From assembly GCA_963736355.1 (NCBI GenBank), contig CAVTOO010000004.1, positions 310,001 through 374,000 of the forward strand: 64,000 bases of DNA, read 5' to 3'. A program made the translations under genes and the position numbers. Below, piece after piece: positions 17,945-25,516 of the stretch (position 1 is the first letter of the stretch; every line of letters begins with the position of its first letter). The notes under the pieces were generated by a model. The model worked only from the letters and a program-made list of their open reading frames with translations, made no database searches and was not told the DNA's origin. The DNA is from CAVTOO01 sp963736355 (lineage in GTDB: Bacteria > Pseudomonadota > Alphaproteobacteria > Rhizobiales > Xanthobacteraceae).

Positions 17945-18835
17945 TTACGCCGCCGCCGCCTTGCCCTTGGGCTGCACTTCGGTTTCGTAATCGTCCATCA
18001 TCTGTTTGGAAATCGCGCCGGGAGTGAATTTCCAGTCGGCGATCTCCGACACCGGCGTCACTTCCGCCGCCGTTCCTGTGATGAAGCATTCACTGAAGCC
18101 GGTGAGCTCTTCCGGCATGATGCGGCGTTCGATGACTTCGATGCCACGGCGCTTGGCCAGTTCAATCACGGTCTGGCGCGTGATGCCGTCGAGGAAGCAA
18201 TCGGCCGTCGGTGTGTGAATCTTGCCTTCCTTGACGAAGAACATGTTGGCGCCGGTGCATTCGGACACGCGGCCCTGCCAGTCGAGCATCATCGCATCGG
18301 CATAGCCTCGGCGTTCGGCCCTGTGCTTGGAGATCGTGCAGATCATGTAGAGGCCTGCGGCCTTGGCGAGCGCCGGCGCCGTCTTCGGATCGGGACGGCG
18401 GTACTCTGCGAGATCAAGGCGGATGCCGCGCAGGCGCTCGGCCGGATCGAAGTAGCTCGGCCACTGCCAGCAGGCGATGGCGAGGTGAATGGTGTTGGTC
18501 TGCGCCGACACGCCCATCATTTCCGAACCGCGCCAGGCGACAGGACGGAGATAGGCGTCGGTGAGGCCGTTCTTCTCAAGCACGAGCTGCTTGGCGGCGT
18601 CGATGTCGGCGACCGAGTAGGGCACTTCGAAATCGAGGATCTGCGCCGAACGCTTCAGGCGCTCGGAGTGCTCCTTGCTCTTGAAGATGCGGCCGCCATA
18701 GGCGCGCTCGCCCTCGAAGACGCAGCTGCCGTAATGCAGGCCGTGTGACAGCACATGCAGATTGGCGTCGCCCCAGGCGACCATCTTGCCGTCGTACCAG
18801 ATGAAGCCGTCGATCTTGTCGAACGAGATACCCAT
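17945..18835 (-). CDS. ilvE: branched-chain amino acid aminotransferase
   Basis: 296 residues, fold-type IV PLP enzyme; last step of Leu/Ile/Val synthesis. FIWYDGKMVAWGDANLHVL start, LHYGSCVFEGERAY, TISKHRAERRGY (Schiff-base Lys in SKH), and SECTGANMFFV are intact. The ATG at 18835 (MGISFDKIDG) is the true start; the open frame continues upstream for over 900 bases without family similarity. Confidence 0.94.
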   Translation of the reverse strand: MGISFDKIDGFIWYDGKMVAWGDANLHVLSHGLHYGSCVFEGERAYGGRIFKSKEHSERLKRSAQILDFEVPYSVADIDAAKQLVLEKNGLTDAYLRPVAWRGSEMMGVSAQTNTIHLAIACWQWPSYFDPAERLRGIRLDLAEYRRPDPKTAPALAKAAGLYMICTISKHRAERRGYADAMMLDWQGRVSECTGANMFFVKEGKIHTPTADCFLDGITRQTVIELAKRRGIEVIERRIMPEELTGFSECFITGTAAEVTPVSEIADWKFTPGAISKQMMDDYETEVQPKGKAAAA

Positions 18836-19135
18836 GACCGTCTCTCCCGGATGCGCTTTGGCGCCTTGTGTCTTCCTGATCCCTGCACATGGCCTCTTTT
18901 GGGAAAGCGGAACCGCTTTCCGGGCCATGCCCCGGGGGCCAGCGCTTTTGCGTCGCGCGCCAACTCCCAGTATGTTTCGCCCGCAGTCGGCCGACAATCG
19001 CAGGATCGCGACGGCGGCTGACACAGCCCAAAAAACCGGGCTAGCGGGCCGTAACGGCATGATTTCCATCGGTTTTCGACGGATCATGTCGCAATTACGA
19101 GTGTCTTTGTAACAATCGAACCGAAATATGTCAAT
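18836..19135. other. divergent intergenic region with a palindrome
   Basis: 300 bp between ilvE and the MarR gene. It contains a palindrome at 18888-18929: outer arms CATGGCC/GGCCATG and inner GGAAAGCGG-AA-CCGCTTTCC. The 60 bp before 19136 are AT-richer and probably hold the MarR-operon promoter. Confidence 0.5.
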
Positions 19136-19147
19136 ATGGCTGACATA
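19127..19147 (+). promoter_or_regulatory. candidate autoregulatory operator over the MarR start codon
   Basis: Perfect inverted repeat TATGTCA-N7-TGACATA. The ATG of the MarR gene (19136) falls inside the spacer. Dimeric MarR proteins bind palindromes of this size, often over their own promoter. Binding is inferred, not shown. Confidence 0.5.
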
Positions 19148-19675
19148 AATTTGCGACGACAAACCGGTGGACCCGGGCCGGCGACCCCGGCCGGACCGGC
19201 TGCGGGCGGCGTGGAGCCGACCTGGGACTTCATTGAGCTGTTGTTTTTCGCCTATCGCGACTTCGTCGGCGATCCGGACCAGGAGCTGGAATCCTTCGGA
19301 TTCGGCCGCGCCCATCACCGCGTGCTGCATTTCGTCTTCCGCAATCCGGGGCTGAAGGTGGCGGCTCTGCTTGAGGTGCTGCGCATCACCAAGCAGTCGC
19401 TCGGCCGTGTGCTCAAGCAACTCATCGACGAGGGCTATATCGTGCAGCAGACCGGCGCGAGCGATCGCCGCCAGCGGCTGCTCTTTGCCACGCCGAAGGG
19501 CGAGGCGCTGGTGCTGCGCCTTGTCGGGTTGCAATCGACGCGCATTCGACGCGCCTTGCAGAATCTCGACCCCGCCGGCCGCGACGCCGTGCGCCGGTTC
19601 CTGCACGGCATGATCGACCCGCAGGATACCGACAAGGTTCTGCAGGCGATTCTCAAAGCCTCTGCGCAGCCATGA
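19136..19675 (+). CDS. MarR family transcriptional regulator (PetP-like)
   Basis: 179 residues with a 25-residue Gly/Pro-rich leader, then a winged-helix: FGRAHHRVLHFVFRNPGLKV, LRITKQSLGRVLKQLIDEGYI (recognition helix) and the wing GASDRRQRLLFATPKGEAL. Its stop overlaps the start of the response regulator (ATGA). A MarR gene coupled to an OmpR-type regulator matches the petP-petR pair described in Rhodobacter capsulatus; the equivalence is by arrangement and family only. Confidence 0.85.
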   Translation: MADINLRRQTGGPGPATPAGPAAGGVEPTWDFIELLFFAYRDFVGDPDQELESFGFGRAHHRVLHFVFRNPGLKVAALLEVLRITKQSLGRVLKQLIDEGYIVQQTGASDRRQRLLFATPKGEALVLRLVGLQSTRIRRALQNLDPAGRDAVRRFLHGMIDPQDTDKVLQAILKASAQP

Positions 19676-20397
19676 GCGAAGCCGTCCGCACCATCGCCCG
19701 CCTGCCGGGGCCGGCCGACGACGCACCGCATTTGCTGCTGGTCGATGACGACCGCCGCATTCGCGATCTGTTGTCACGCTTTCTGTCGAGCGAGGGCTAT
19801 CGCGTCACAACCGCCAAGAGCGCACCGGAAGCACGCGCCAAACTCGGCGGTCTGCATTTCGATCTTCTGATTCTCGACGTGATGATGCCGGGCGAAACCG
19901 GCTTCGAACTGGCGCGCTCGATCCGCAAGACCTCGAACGTGCCGATCCTGATGCTGACCGCGCGCGACGAATCCGAGAGCCGCATTGAGGGGCTGTCGAT
20001 CGGTGCCGACGATTACGTCGCCAAACCCTTCGAGCCGCGCGAATTGACTTTGCGCATCGCAGGCATTCTGCGCCGCGTCGCGCCCGTTCCGGTGAAGCAG
20101 GCGGAGTCGGTCAAGTTCGGCCCTTATGTGTTCCACATCGAGCGTGGTGAATTGCGCAACGGCGACGAGGTCATGCGCCTGACCGATCGCGAGCGCGATA
20201 TCCTGCGCATTCTCGCCAATGCGCCCGGCGAAACAGTGCCGCGCGGAGATCTCGCGGGCGCCGGCGGCGGCGTCAATGAGCGCGCCGTCGATGTGCAGGT
20301 CAACCGCCTGCGCCGCAAGATCGAACGCGATCCCGCCAATCCCTTGTTCGTGCAGGCGGTGCGCGGCATCGGCTATCGCCTCGTGGTGTCGCCATGA
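19672..20397 (+). CDS. OmpR-family response regulator (PetR-like)
   Basis: 241 residues. Receiver domain LLLVDDDRRIRDLLSRFL (acidic pocket), DLLILDVMMPGETG (phospho-acceptor Asp), LTARDESESRIEGL and DDYVAKPFEP (Lys switch), then a winged-helix DNA-binding domain with RAVDVQVNRLRRKIERDP and VRGIGYRLV. Overlaps both neighbours by 4 bases, so it is translationally coupled to MarR before and kinase after. Confidence 0.92.
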   Translation: MSEAVRTIARLPGPADDAPHLLLVDDDRRIRDLLSRFLSSEGYRVTTAKSAPEARAKLGGLHFDLLILDVMMPGETGFELARSIRKTSNVPILMLTARDESESRIEGLSIGADDYVAKPFEPRELTLRIAGILRRVAPVPVKQAESVKFGPYVFHIERGELRNGDEVMRLTDRERDILRILANAPGETVPRGDLAGAGGGVNERAVDVQVNRLRRKIERDPANPLFVQAVRGIGYRLVVSP

Positions 20398-21776
20398 CCA
20401 CGCTGGAGAGCGGCGTCAGGCTGATCCGCACGGCGTCGCAACGGCTGTCCTCTGCCAACGACCGGGCCACAGGCTGGCTCAAGGGCGTGATGCCGAAGGG
20501 GCTCTATGCCCGCGCGCTGCTCATCATCATCGTACCGATGGTGGTTCTGCAATCGGTGGTCGCGTTTGTTTTCATGGAGCGCCACTGGAATACGGTGACG
20601 CAGCGCCTGTCGGCGGCGGTGGTGCAGGACATCGCGGCGCTGACCGACATCTACAGGACGTTTCCCAACAGCCGCGATCACGTGATCCGCATTGGCCGCG
20701 ACCGGCTCGGCCTCAATGTCGATTTTCTCGGCGCCGACGATCTGCCGCCGCCGGGGCCGAAGCCGTTCTTCTCGCTGCTCGACCAGACGCTTTCGGTGCA
20801 ATTGCGTCAGCAGGTGGCCCGGCCGTTCTGGATCGACACGGTCGGACGTTCTTCGCAGGTCGAAATCCGCATCAAGCTCGACGACGCGGTGATGCGCGTG
20901 TTCGCGCGACGCAGCGCTGCCTATGCCTCGAATTCGGAAATCTTTCTGTTCTGGATGGTCGGCACGTCGCTGGTGCTGATCACGGTCGCGGTGTTGTTCC
21001 TGCGCAATCAGATCCGTCCGATCCTGCGGCTTGCGGATGCTGCCGAGAGCTTCGGCAAGGGCCGCGAGGTGCCGAATTTCCGACCGCGTGGTGCGCGCGA
21101 GGTACGCCGCGCGGCACAGGCCTTCATCGAAATGAAAACCCGCATCGAGCGGTCGATCGAGCAGCGCACAGCGATGCTGGCAGGCGTGTCGCACGATCTG
21201 CGCACCATCCTGACGCGGTTCAAGCTGGAGATGGCGCTGATCGGCGACAATCCCGAAATCGAGGCGATGAAGCGCGACGTCGACGAGATGCACGCGATGT
21301 TGGAGGCCTATCTCGCCTTCGCCCGCGGCGATTCCGGCGAACAGGCCGAGCCCACCAGCATCGCCGTGATGCTCGACGAATTGCGCGGCGACGCCGAGCG
21401 CGACGGGCGCGCGGCCAACTCGACTTTCCAGGGCCAGCCAATCGTCACGGTGAAGCCGGCGGCGTTCAAGCGCTGCCTCGCCAATCTTGTTTCGAACGCG
21501 GCGCGTTATGCCAACACCGTCGTCATCGCCGGCCAGCGCGATCATCGCTGGCTCACGATCACGATCGACGATGATGGGCCGGGGATTCCGCAGAACATGC
21601 AGGAAGAAGTCTTCAAGCCGTTCTTGCGGCTCGACGATGCGCGCAATCAGGATGTCGGCGGCACCGGCCTCGGTCTCGCCATCGCGCGCGATATTGCGCG
21701 CTCGCATGGCGGCGACATCACACTGAGCAATTCGCAGATGGGTGGATTGCGCGCCACGGTGCGCGTGCCGGTATAG
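20394..21776 (+). CDS. EnvZ-type sensor histidine kinase
   Basis: 460 residues. TM1 at about residues 38-58 (YARALLIIIVPMVVLQSVVA), a periplasmic loop of about 120 residues, TM2 at about 178-200, HAMP (NQIRPILRLADAAESFGKG), H-box AGVSHDLRTILTRFKLE with Ile where Pro is usual after Arg-Thr, N-box LVSNAARYAN, G-boxes DDDGPGIP and GGTGLGLAIARDI. It phosphorylates the upstream regulator. The stimulus is unknown; the cytochrome-related role of petPR homologues is not demonstrated by this sequence. Confidence 0.92.
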   Translation: MTTLESGVRLIRTASQRLSSANDRATGWLKGVMPKGLYARALLIIIVPMVVLQSVVAFVFMERHWNTVTQRLSAAVVQDIAALTDIYRTFPNSRDHVIRIGRDRLGLNVDFLGADDLPPPGPKPFFSLLDQTLSVQLRQQVARPFWIDTVGRSSQVEIRIKLDDAVMRVFARRSAAYASNSEIFLFWMVGTSLVLITVAVLFLRNQIRPILRLADAAESFGKGREVPNFRPRGAREVRRAAQAFIEMKTRIERSIEQRTAMLAGVSHDLRTILTRFKLEMALIGDNPEIEAMKRDVDEMHAMLEAYLAFARGDSGEQAEPTSIAVMLDELRGDAERDGRAANSTFQGQPIVTVKPAAFKRCLANLVSNAARYANTVVIAGQRDHRWLTITIDDDGPGIPQNMQEEVFKPFLRLDDARNQDVGGTGLGLAIARDIARSHGGDITLSNSQMGGLRATVRVPV

Positions 21777-21786
21777 TTCCGGCTCT

Positions 21787-21905
21787 GTCATGCCCGCGCA
21801 GGCGGCATCCAGTAGTCGAGGTTTAGGTTTGATCGCGAGGCGTTCGGTTACTGGGTCGTCCGCCGGAGCCTGTGCTCGGGCCGGCAAAGCCGGACCCGAG
21901 TGCGG
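21787..21905. repeat. palindromic repeat between convergent genes
   Basis: Begins GTCATGCCCGCGCAGGCGGC followed by ATCCAGTA, and has the partial complement TTACTGGGTCGTCCGCC further right, with a GGCCGGC..AAAG..CCGGAC hairpin. A degenerate member of a repeat common in Bradyrhizobium relatives, between the kinase gene and proC. Confidence 0.6.
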
Positions 21906-21921
21906 ACGAAGACACCTGATG

Positions 21922-22749
21922 TTATCCCGCCAGATCGCGCGAGCGCTTGGCCGCAGCCGTCACGGCCTCCGTCATCAACTTGCCGAGACCCTCCTTGCCC
22001 ATCAGCACGTCGAGCGCCGCGGCCGTGGTGCCGCCGGGCGAGGTGACGTTCTTGCGCAGCACGGCCGGATCGTCACTCGAGCGATGCAGCAATTCGCCCG
22101 ATCCCGCGACGGTTTCCCGCGCCAGCCTGGCGGCGAGCGCCGGCGGCAGACCCGCGGCGATGCCCGCTTTCGCCAGTTCCTCGGCCAGCAGGAACACATA
22201 GGCCGGGCCTGAGCCCGAGACCGCCGTCACCGCATCGATCAGGCTCTCATCCTCGACCCATTCGATGGCGCCGGTCGCAGCCAGCAGCGAGTCGGCGAGC
22301 GCGCGTTGCGGGGCTGTGACATTGTTCGCGGCGACCGCGACCGTCATGCCGCGTCCGATCGCGGCCGGCGTATTCGGCATGGAGCGCACTACCGCGCCGC
22401 CGCAGATCGCGGCGATACCCGCGATGGTGCGGCCAGCCATGATCGAGACGACAACCGTCGACGGTGTCACGAACGGCTTCAGCATCGGGGCCGCTTCGGC
22501 GAAGGTCTGCGGTTTTACGGCCAGCACCAGCGCGGCGACGTTGGCGAGTTCCGCCGGCGTCGGGTTGAGCCGAACGCCCTTGGCCGTCAGCGCGGCGATG
22601 TCGTCGGAGACATGCGGATCGACGATGGCGATCTGTTCGGGTTTTAACCCGCGCGCGAGCCAGCCGGTCAGCATGGCCCCGCCCATCTTGCCGGCGCCCG
22701 CCAGCAACACGGTTCCGTTGAGTGTCTTGAAGGAAGAAGTATCAGTCAT
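21922..22749 (-). CDS. proC: pyrroline-5-carboxylate reductase
   Basis: 275 residues; last step of proline synthesis using NAD(P)H. Rossmann start VLLAGAGKMGGAMLTGWLARGL; LAVKPQ; VRSMPNTPAAIGRGMT; C-terminal signature SGSGPAYVFLLAEELAKAG and NVTSPGGTTAAALDVL. It lies 48 bp after the YbjN gene on the same strand. Confidence 0.94.
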   Translation of the reverse strand: MTDTSSFKTLNGTVLLAGAGKMGGAMLTGWLARGLKPEQIAIVDPHVSDDIAALTAKGVRLNPTPAELANVAALVLAVKPQTFAEAAPMLKPFVTPSTVVVSIMAGRTIAGIAAICGGAVVRSMPNTPAAIGRGMTVAVAANNVTAPQRALADSLLAATGAIEWVEDESLIDAVTAVSGSGPAYVFLLAEELAKAGIAAGLPPALAARLARETVAGSGELLHRSSDDPAVLRKNVTSPGGTTAAALDVLMGKEGLGKLMTEAVTAAAKRSRDLAG

Positions 22750-22797
22750 TGGCTCCGCGCCCGTTCCGGTCCCGCCACAGGGACCGCGCGCGTCAGC

Positions 22798-23298
22798 TTA
22801 CGCCTCGCCGGCGGTGTCGAACAGCGCCGCGCTCATCGCCTCGGAGGCGTTTTTTCCGGCCCAGACGACGAACTGGTAGGCGGGGAAATAACGCTCGCAG
22901 GCTTCGACCGCAGTCGCCAGCAGCGCATCGCATTGCGCACGGGTGGCGTCGACGCCGCCGACCAGCAGCAGCGCGTGGCGGTGCATGACCAGACCGCTCG
23001 CCGTCCACAGATCGAAATGGCCGACCCACATCTGCTCGTTGATGGCGGCGATCAGGCGCTGAACTTCGGCCTTGCGCGCGTCCGGAATCTTCATGTCGAA
23101 GGCACAGGCGACATGCAGCACTTCGAGGTCGTGCATCCAGGTGAAGGAGATCTGGTAGTCGGTCCACTGTCCCTTGGCGACGATCGTCACCTCGTCGGTG
23201 CCGGAGCGCTCGCACGCCCATTCGCGAATGGCGGCGACCTGCTCGACCACTTCGAGGGGATTGTGACGGGAGTAGGATTCGATATCGATCAGGGACAT
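22798..23298 (-). CDS. YbjN domain-containing protein
   Basis: 166 residues, no signal peptide. VKGQWTDYQISFTWMHD-like core (AKGQWTDYQISFTW), INEQMWVGHFDLW and CERYFPAYQFVVWAGK match the YbjN family, type III chaperone-like fold, often found beside proC in alphaproteobacteria. Function in this group is unknown; possibly co-expressed with proC. Confidence 0.85.
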   Translation of the reverse strand: MSLIDIESYSRHNPLEVVEQVAAIREWACERSGTDEVTIVAKGQWTDYQISFTWMHDLEVLHVACAFDMKIPDARKAEVQRLIAAINEQMWVGHFDLWTASGLVMHRHALLLVGGVDATRAQCDALLATAVEACERYFPAYQFVVWAGKNASEAMSAALFDTAGEA

Positions 23299-23353
23299 GC
23301 TCTCTCCGGGGCTCGCAGGTCTAAAGCCTGCTGCGCCAATGCCTGCCTTGAAG

Positions 23354-23397
23354 CATGATCCGGAATAAGAATTACCGGGTTTCCAAAGAGATCACGT
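23354..23397. repeat. diverged REP-like palindrome
   Basis: GCATGATCCGGAATAAGAAT then TACCGGGTTTCC and GATCACG: a diverged copy of the GTGGAAACCGG repeat. It lies in the 289-bp gap 23299-23587 between prs and the YbjN gene, where I see no other feature. Confidence 0.55.
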
Positions 23398-23587
23398 CCA
23401 AACGTGATGCGAGTGATCAGTGATTTGCGGAATCCTGGCAATCGCGGCCGGACTCCCGTCCACAGCCAAACCTGCGGCAATTTGAATCAGTGGTGGAAAA
23501 GATGGCCGCACGACCACCGCTGCGAAGTCTCGCGCTAAGGATTCGCGTCATGCGAGTCCCGTGCGGCGTGTTCCCGTCGAGAATGCC

Positions 23588-24541
23588 TTAGTCGAACAAG
23601 CTGGAGACTGATTCTTCGGACGCGGTGCGGCCGATGGCTTCGCCGATCAGCGTGGCGATCGACAGCACGCGGATATTGCGCGCCACGCGCACCGCTTCGG
23701 TCGGCTGGATCGAGTCGGTGATCACCATTTCCTTGATCTTGGAGGCGGTGACGCGCGCCACCGCGCCGCCCGAAAGCACGCCGTGGCTGAGATAGGCGTA
23801 AACGTCCGTGGCGCCGTTGTTGAGCAGGGCCTCGGCCGCGTTCACCAGCGTGCCGCCGGAGTTGACGATGTCGTCGATCAGGATGCAGGTGTGGCCGGTG
23901 ACGTCGCCGATCACGTTCATGACTTCGGATTCGCCGGCCCGCTCGCGGCGCTTGTCGATGATCGCCAGCGGCGTGTTGATGCGCTTGGCAAGTCCGCGGG
24001 CGCGAACCACGCCGCCGACGTCAGGCGACACCACCATGACCTTGCTCAGGTCGAACTTCTCGCGGATGTCGCGCACCATCACCGGCGAAGCGTAGAGGTT
24101 GTCGGTCGGGATATCGAAGAAGCCCTGGATTTGTCCGGCATGCAGGTCGAGCGTCATGACGCGATCGACGCCGGCGCGGGTGATCAGGTTGGCGACGAGC
24201 TTGGCGGAGATCGGCGTGCGCGATCCCGATTTGCGGTCCTGCCGGGCGTAGCCGAAATACGGGATCACCGCCGTGATGCGGCGCGCGGAAGCGCGGCGCA
24301 GCGCATCGGTGATGATCAGCAATTCCATCAAATGGTCGTTGGCCGGGAAGGACGTCGACTGGATGATGAACACGTCCGAGCCGCGGACGTTTTCCTGAAT
24401 CTCGACGAACACTTCCATGTCGGCGAAGCGGCGGACGACGGCTTTGGTCAGGGGGATGGCGAGCCAGGCGGCAATCGCCTCGGCGAGCTTGGGGTTCGAG
24501 TTGCCGGCAACGAGCTTAATGGCTCCGTTTTTCGCCGACAT
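23588..24541 (-). CDS. prs: ribose-phosphate pyrophosphokinase
   Basis: 317 residues. Makes PRPP from ribose 5-phosphate and ATP. KLVAGNSNPKLAEAIA start, FADMEVFVEIQENVRGSDVFI, YFGYARQDRKSGSRTPIS (ATP region), DLHAGQIQGFFDIP and the PRPP-binding loop ILIDDIVNSGGTL are all intact. MSAKNGAIK is chosen as start; the region upstream carries a repeat fragment. Confidence 0.95.
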   Translation of the reverse strand: MSAKNGAIKLVAGNSNPKLAEAIAAWLAIPLTKAVVRRFADMEVFVEIQENVRGSDVFIIQSTSFPANDHLMELLIITDALRRASARRITAVIPYFGYARQDRKSGSRTPISAKLVANLITRAGVDRVMTLDLHAGQIQGFFDIPTDNLYASPVMVRDIREKFDLSKVMVVSPDVGGVVRARGLAKRINTPLAIIDKRRERAGESEVMNVIGDVTGHTCILIDDIVNSGGTLVNAAEALLNNGATDVYAYLSHGVLSGGAVARVTASKIKEMVITDSIQPTEAVRVARNIRVLSIATLIGEAIGRTASEESVSSLFD

Positions 24542-24561
24542 AGACTTCTCCCCGCACCAGA

Positions 24562-24612
24562 GTTTTCGAGCGAAGTCGGTACCGGTCCGCGTCAACACAA
24601 CGCGCCAACAAA
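24562..24612. repeat. repeat fragment upstream of prs
   Basis: GTTTTCGAGCGAAGTCGGTA then CCGGTCCGCGTCAA, a copy of the unit seen inside the block at 2106-2297. It lies within about 25 bp of the prs start codon, so it would be in the mRNA leader or promoter. Confidence 0.65.
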
Positions 24613-24712
24613 AACCCCGAGAACGCGCGCGTTGATATCAAGGAGCGCGCGCTGCTGGCAATATCGGAATCCCGATTATCCGGCGCAAATTCGCGCTTTC
24701 CGCGCATATCTC

Positions 24713-25297
24713 CTACTCGCGGTTAAAGGCCAGCGCGGCAGTCGTGGCGGGCGGAGCGGCGGCGATGGCGGGGCCGGGCGGTGCCGATTGCGGCGTTTCG
24801 GGCTGAACCGGGGCCGGAGTGCCGCCCAGGAGGCCTGCCAGACCGTCCATTCCCTGCCTGGTGATGTCGCGGAGCAGCTTGTCGTTGGCGGCGGCCCATG
24901 CATTGGCGCCGGCCCGGCCTGCGGCTTGCTCGCCGCTCAGGCGCATCTGGCGCTCCTCGCTGCCGTCATAGATGTCCCAGACCCAGGCGATGGTGACCTG
25001 ACCCTTGCGGACCTGCGCCGAATAATAGCCGCGCAGCCGGTAGGTGGCCGGGCTCGTCCGCGACACAATGGCGAGATTGCGGGCCTGCGCCTCGCTGTCC
25101 AAAGTCTTCAGCAGGGCGTCGAACACCTCCGGCGGCGGGCCATCGACGCTGTCGAAGGCCAGCGTCTGCCCTGAGGAGGCCGGCAACGCGGCCATGCTGT
25201 TGCGGCTGTCGGTGACGCAGCCGGACAGGCCAATCATCGCGATCAGCGCAGCGACCGGCGCGAGCAGGCGGGAAAGCGATGTCGGCTGGCAGACCAT
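24713..25297 (-). CDS. putative lipoprotein
   Basis: 194 residues. Lipoprotein signal with lipobox LSGC near residue 27. The mature part contains RTSPATYRLRGYYSAQVRKGQ and TIAWVWDIYDG, then a Pro/Ala-rich C-terminus. Conserved lipoproteins of this look occur in Bradyrhizobium relatives, with no known function. It would be acylated by Lgt, encoded 2.3 kb upstream. Confidence 0.75.
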   Translation of the reverse strand: MVCQPTSLSRLLAPVAALIAMIGLSGCVTDSRNSMAALPASSGQTLAFDSVDGPPPEVFDALLKTLDSEAQARNLAIVSRTSPATYRLRGYYSAQVRKGQVTIAWVWDIYDGSEERQMRLSGEQAAGRAGANAWAAANDKLLRDITRQGMDGLAGLLGGTPAPVQPETPQSAPPGPAIAAAPPATTAALAFNRE

Positions 25298-25350
25298 GGC
25301 AGCGCTCGGAGGGAAGGCTCCCGAACCGATACCGTTAATGGCCGTTAACG

Positions 25351-25428
25351 TCTAGGGCGGCGGATTTGAAGTTCCTAAGATCTCTCAGCAAGCTCGATAG
25401 GAACTTCAAATCCAAAAGCCGCCCTAGA
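25351..25428. repeat. CTAG-ended palindrome 1
   Basis: Left arm TCTAGGGCGGCGGATTTGAA..GTTCCT (25351-25376) and right arm (25399-25428) are complementary except for four extra bases (AAAA) in the right arm. See the sister element at 25441-25516. Confidence 0.85.
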
Positions 25429-25440
25429 ATCAGATGCTTG

Positions 25441-25516
25441 CTAGTGTCGCTTTGATTCCAAAGTTCGCATCAGAACATGCAGCGCGACCTGGCGAACTTT
25501 GGAATCGCGACACTAG
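25441..25516. repeat. CTAG-ended palindrome 2, supplies the pgeF stop codon
   Basis: Left arm CTAGTGTCGC-TTT-GATTCC.. (25441-25468) pairs with the right arm (25492-25516) except for three extra T. Its terminal CTAG contains the TAG stop of the PgeF domain gene (minus strand, 25513-25515). It has the same plan as the preceding element but a different stem sequence. Confidence 0.85.

Noticed and set aside
18836..19777. N-terminal extension of ilvE to 610 codons
   Set aside because: The first 313 codons are antisense to the MarR and regulator genes and show no family similarity; ilvE begins at 18835.
20373..21887. 504-codon open frame opposite the histidine kinase
   Set aside because: Antisense shadow; the kinase on the other strand has all its motifs.
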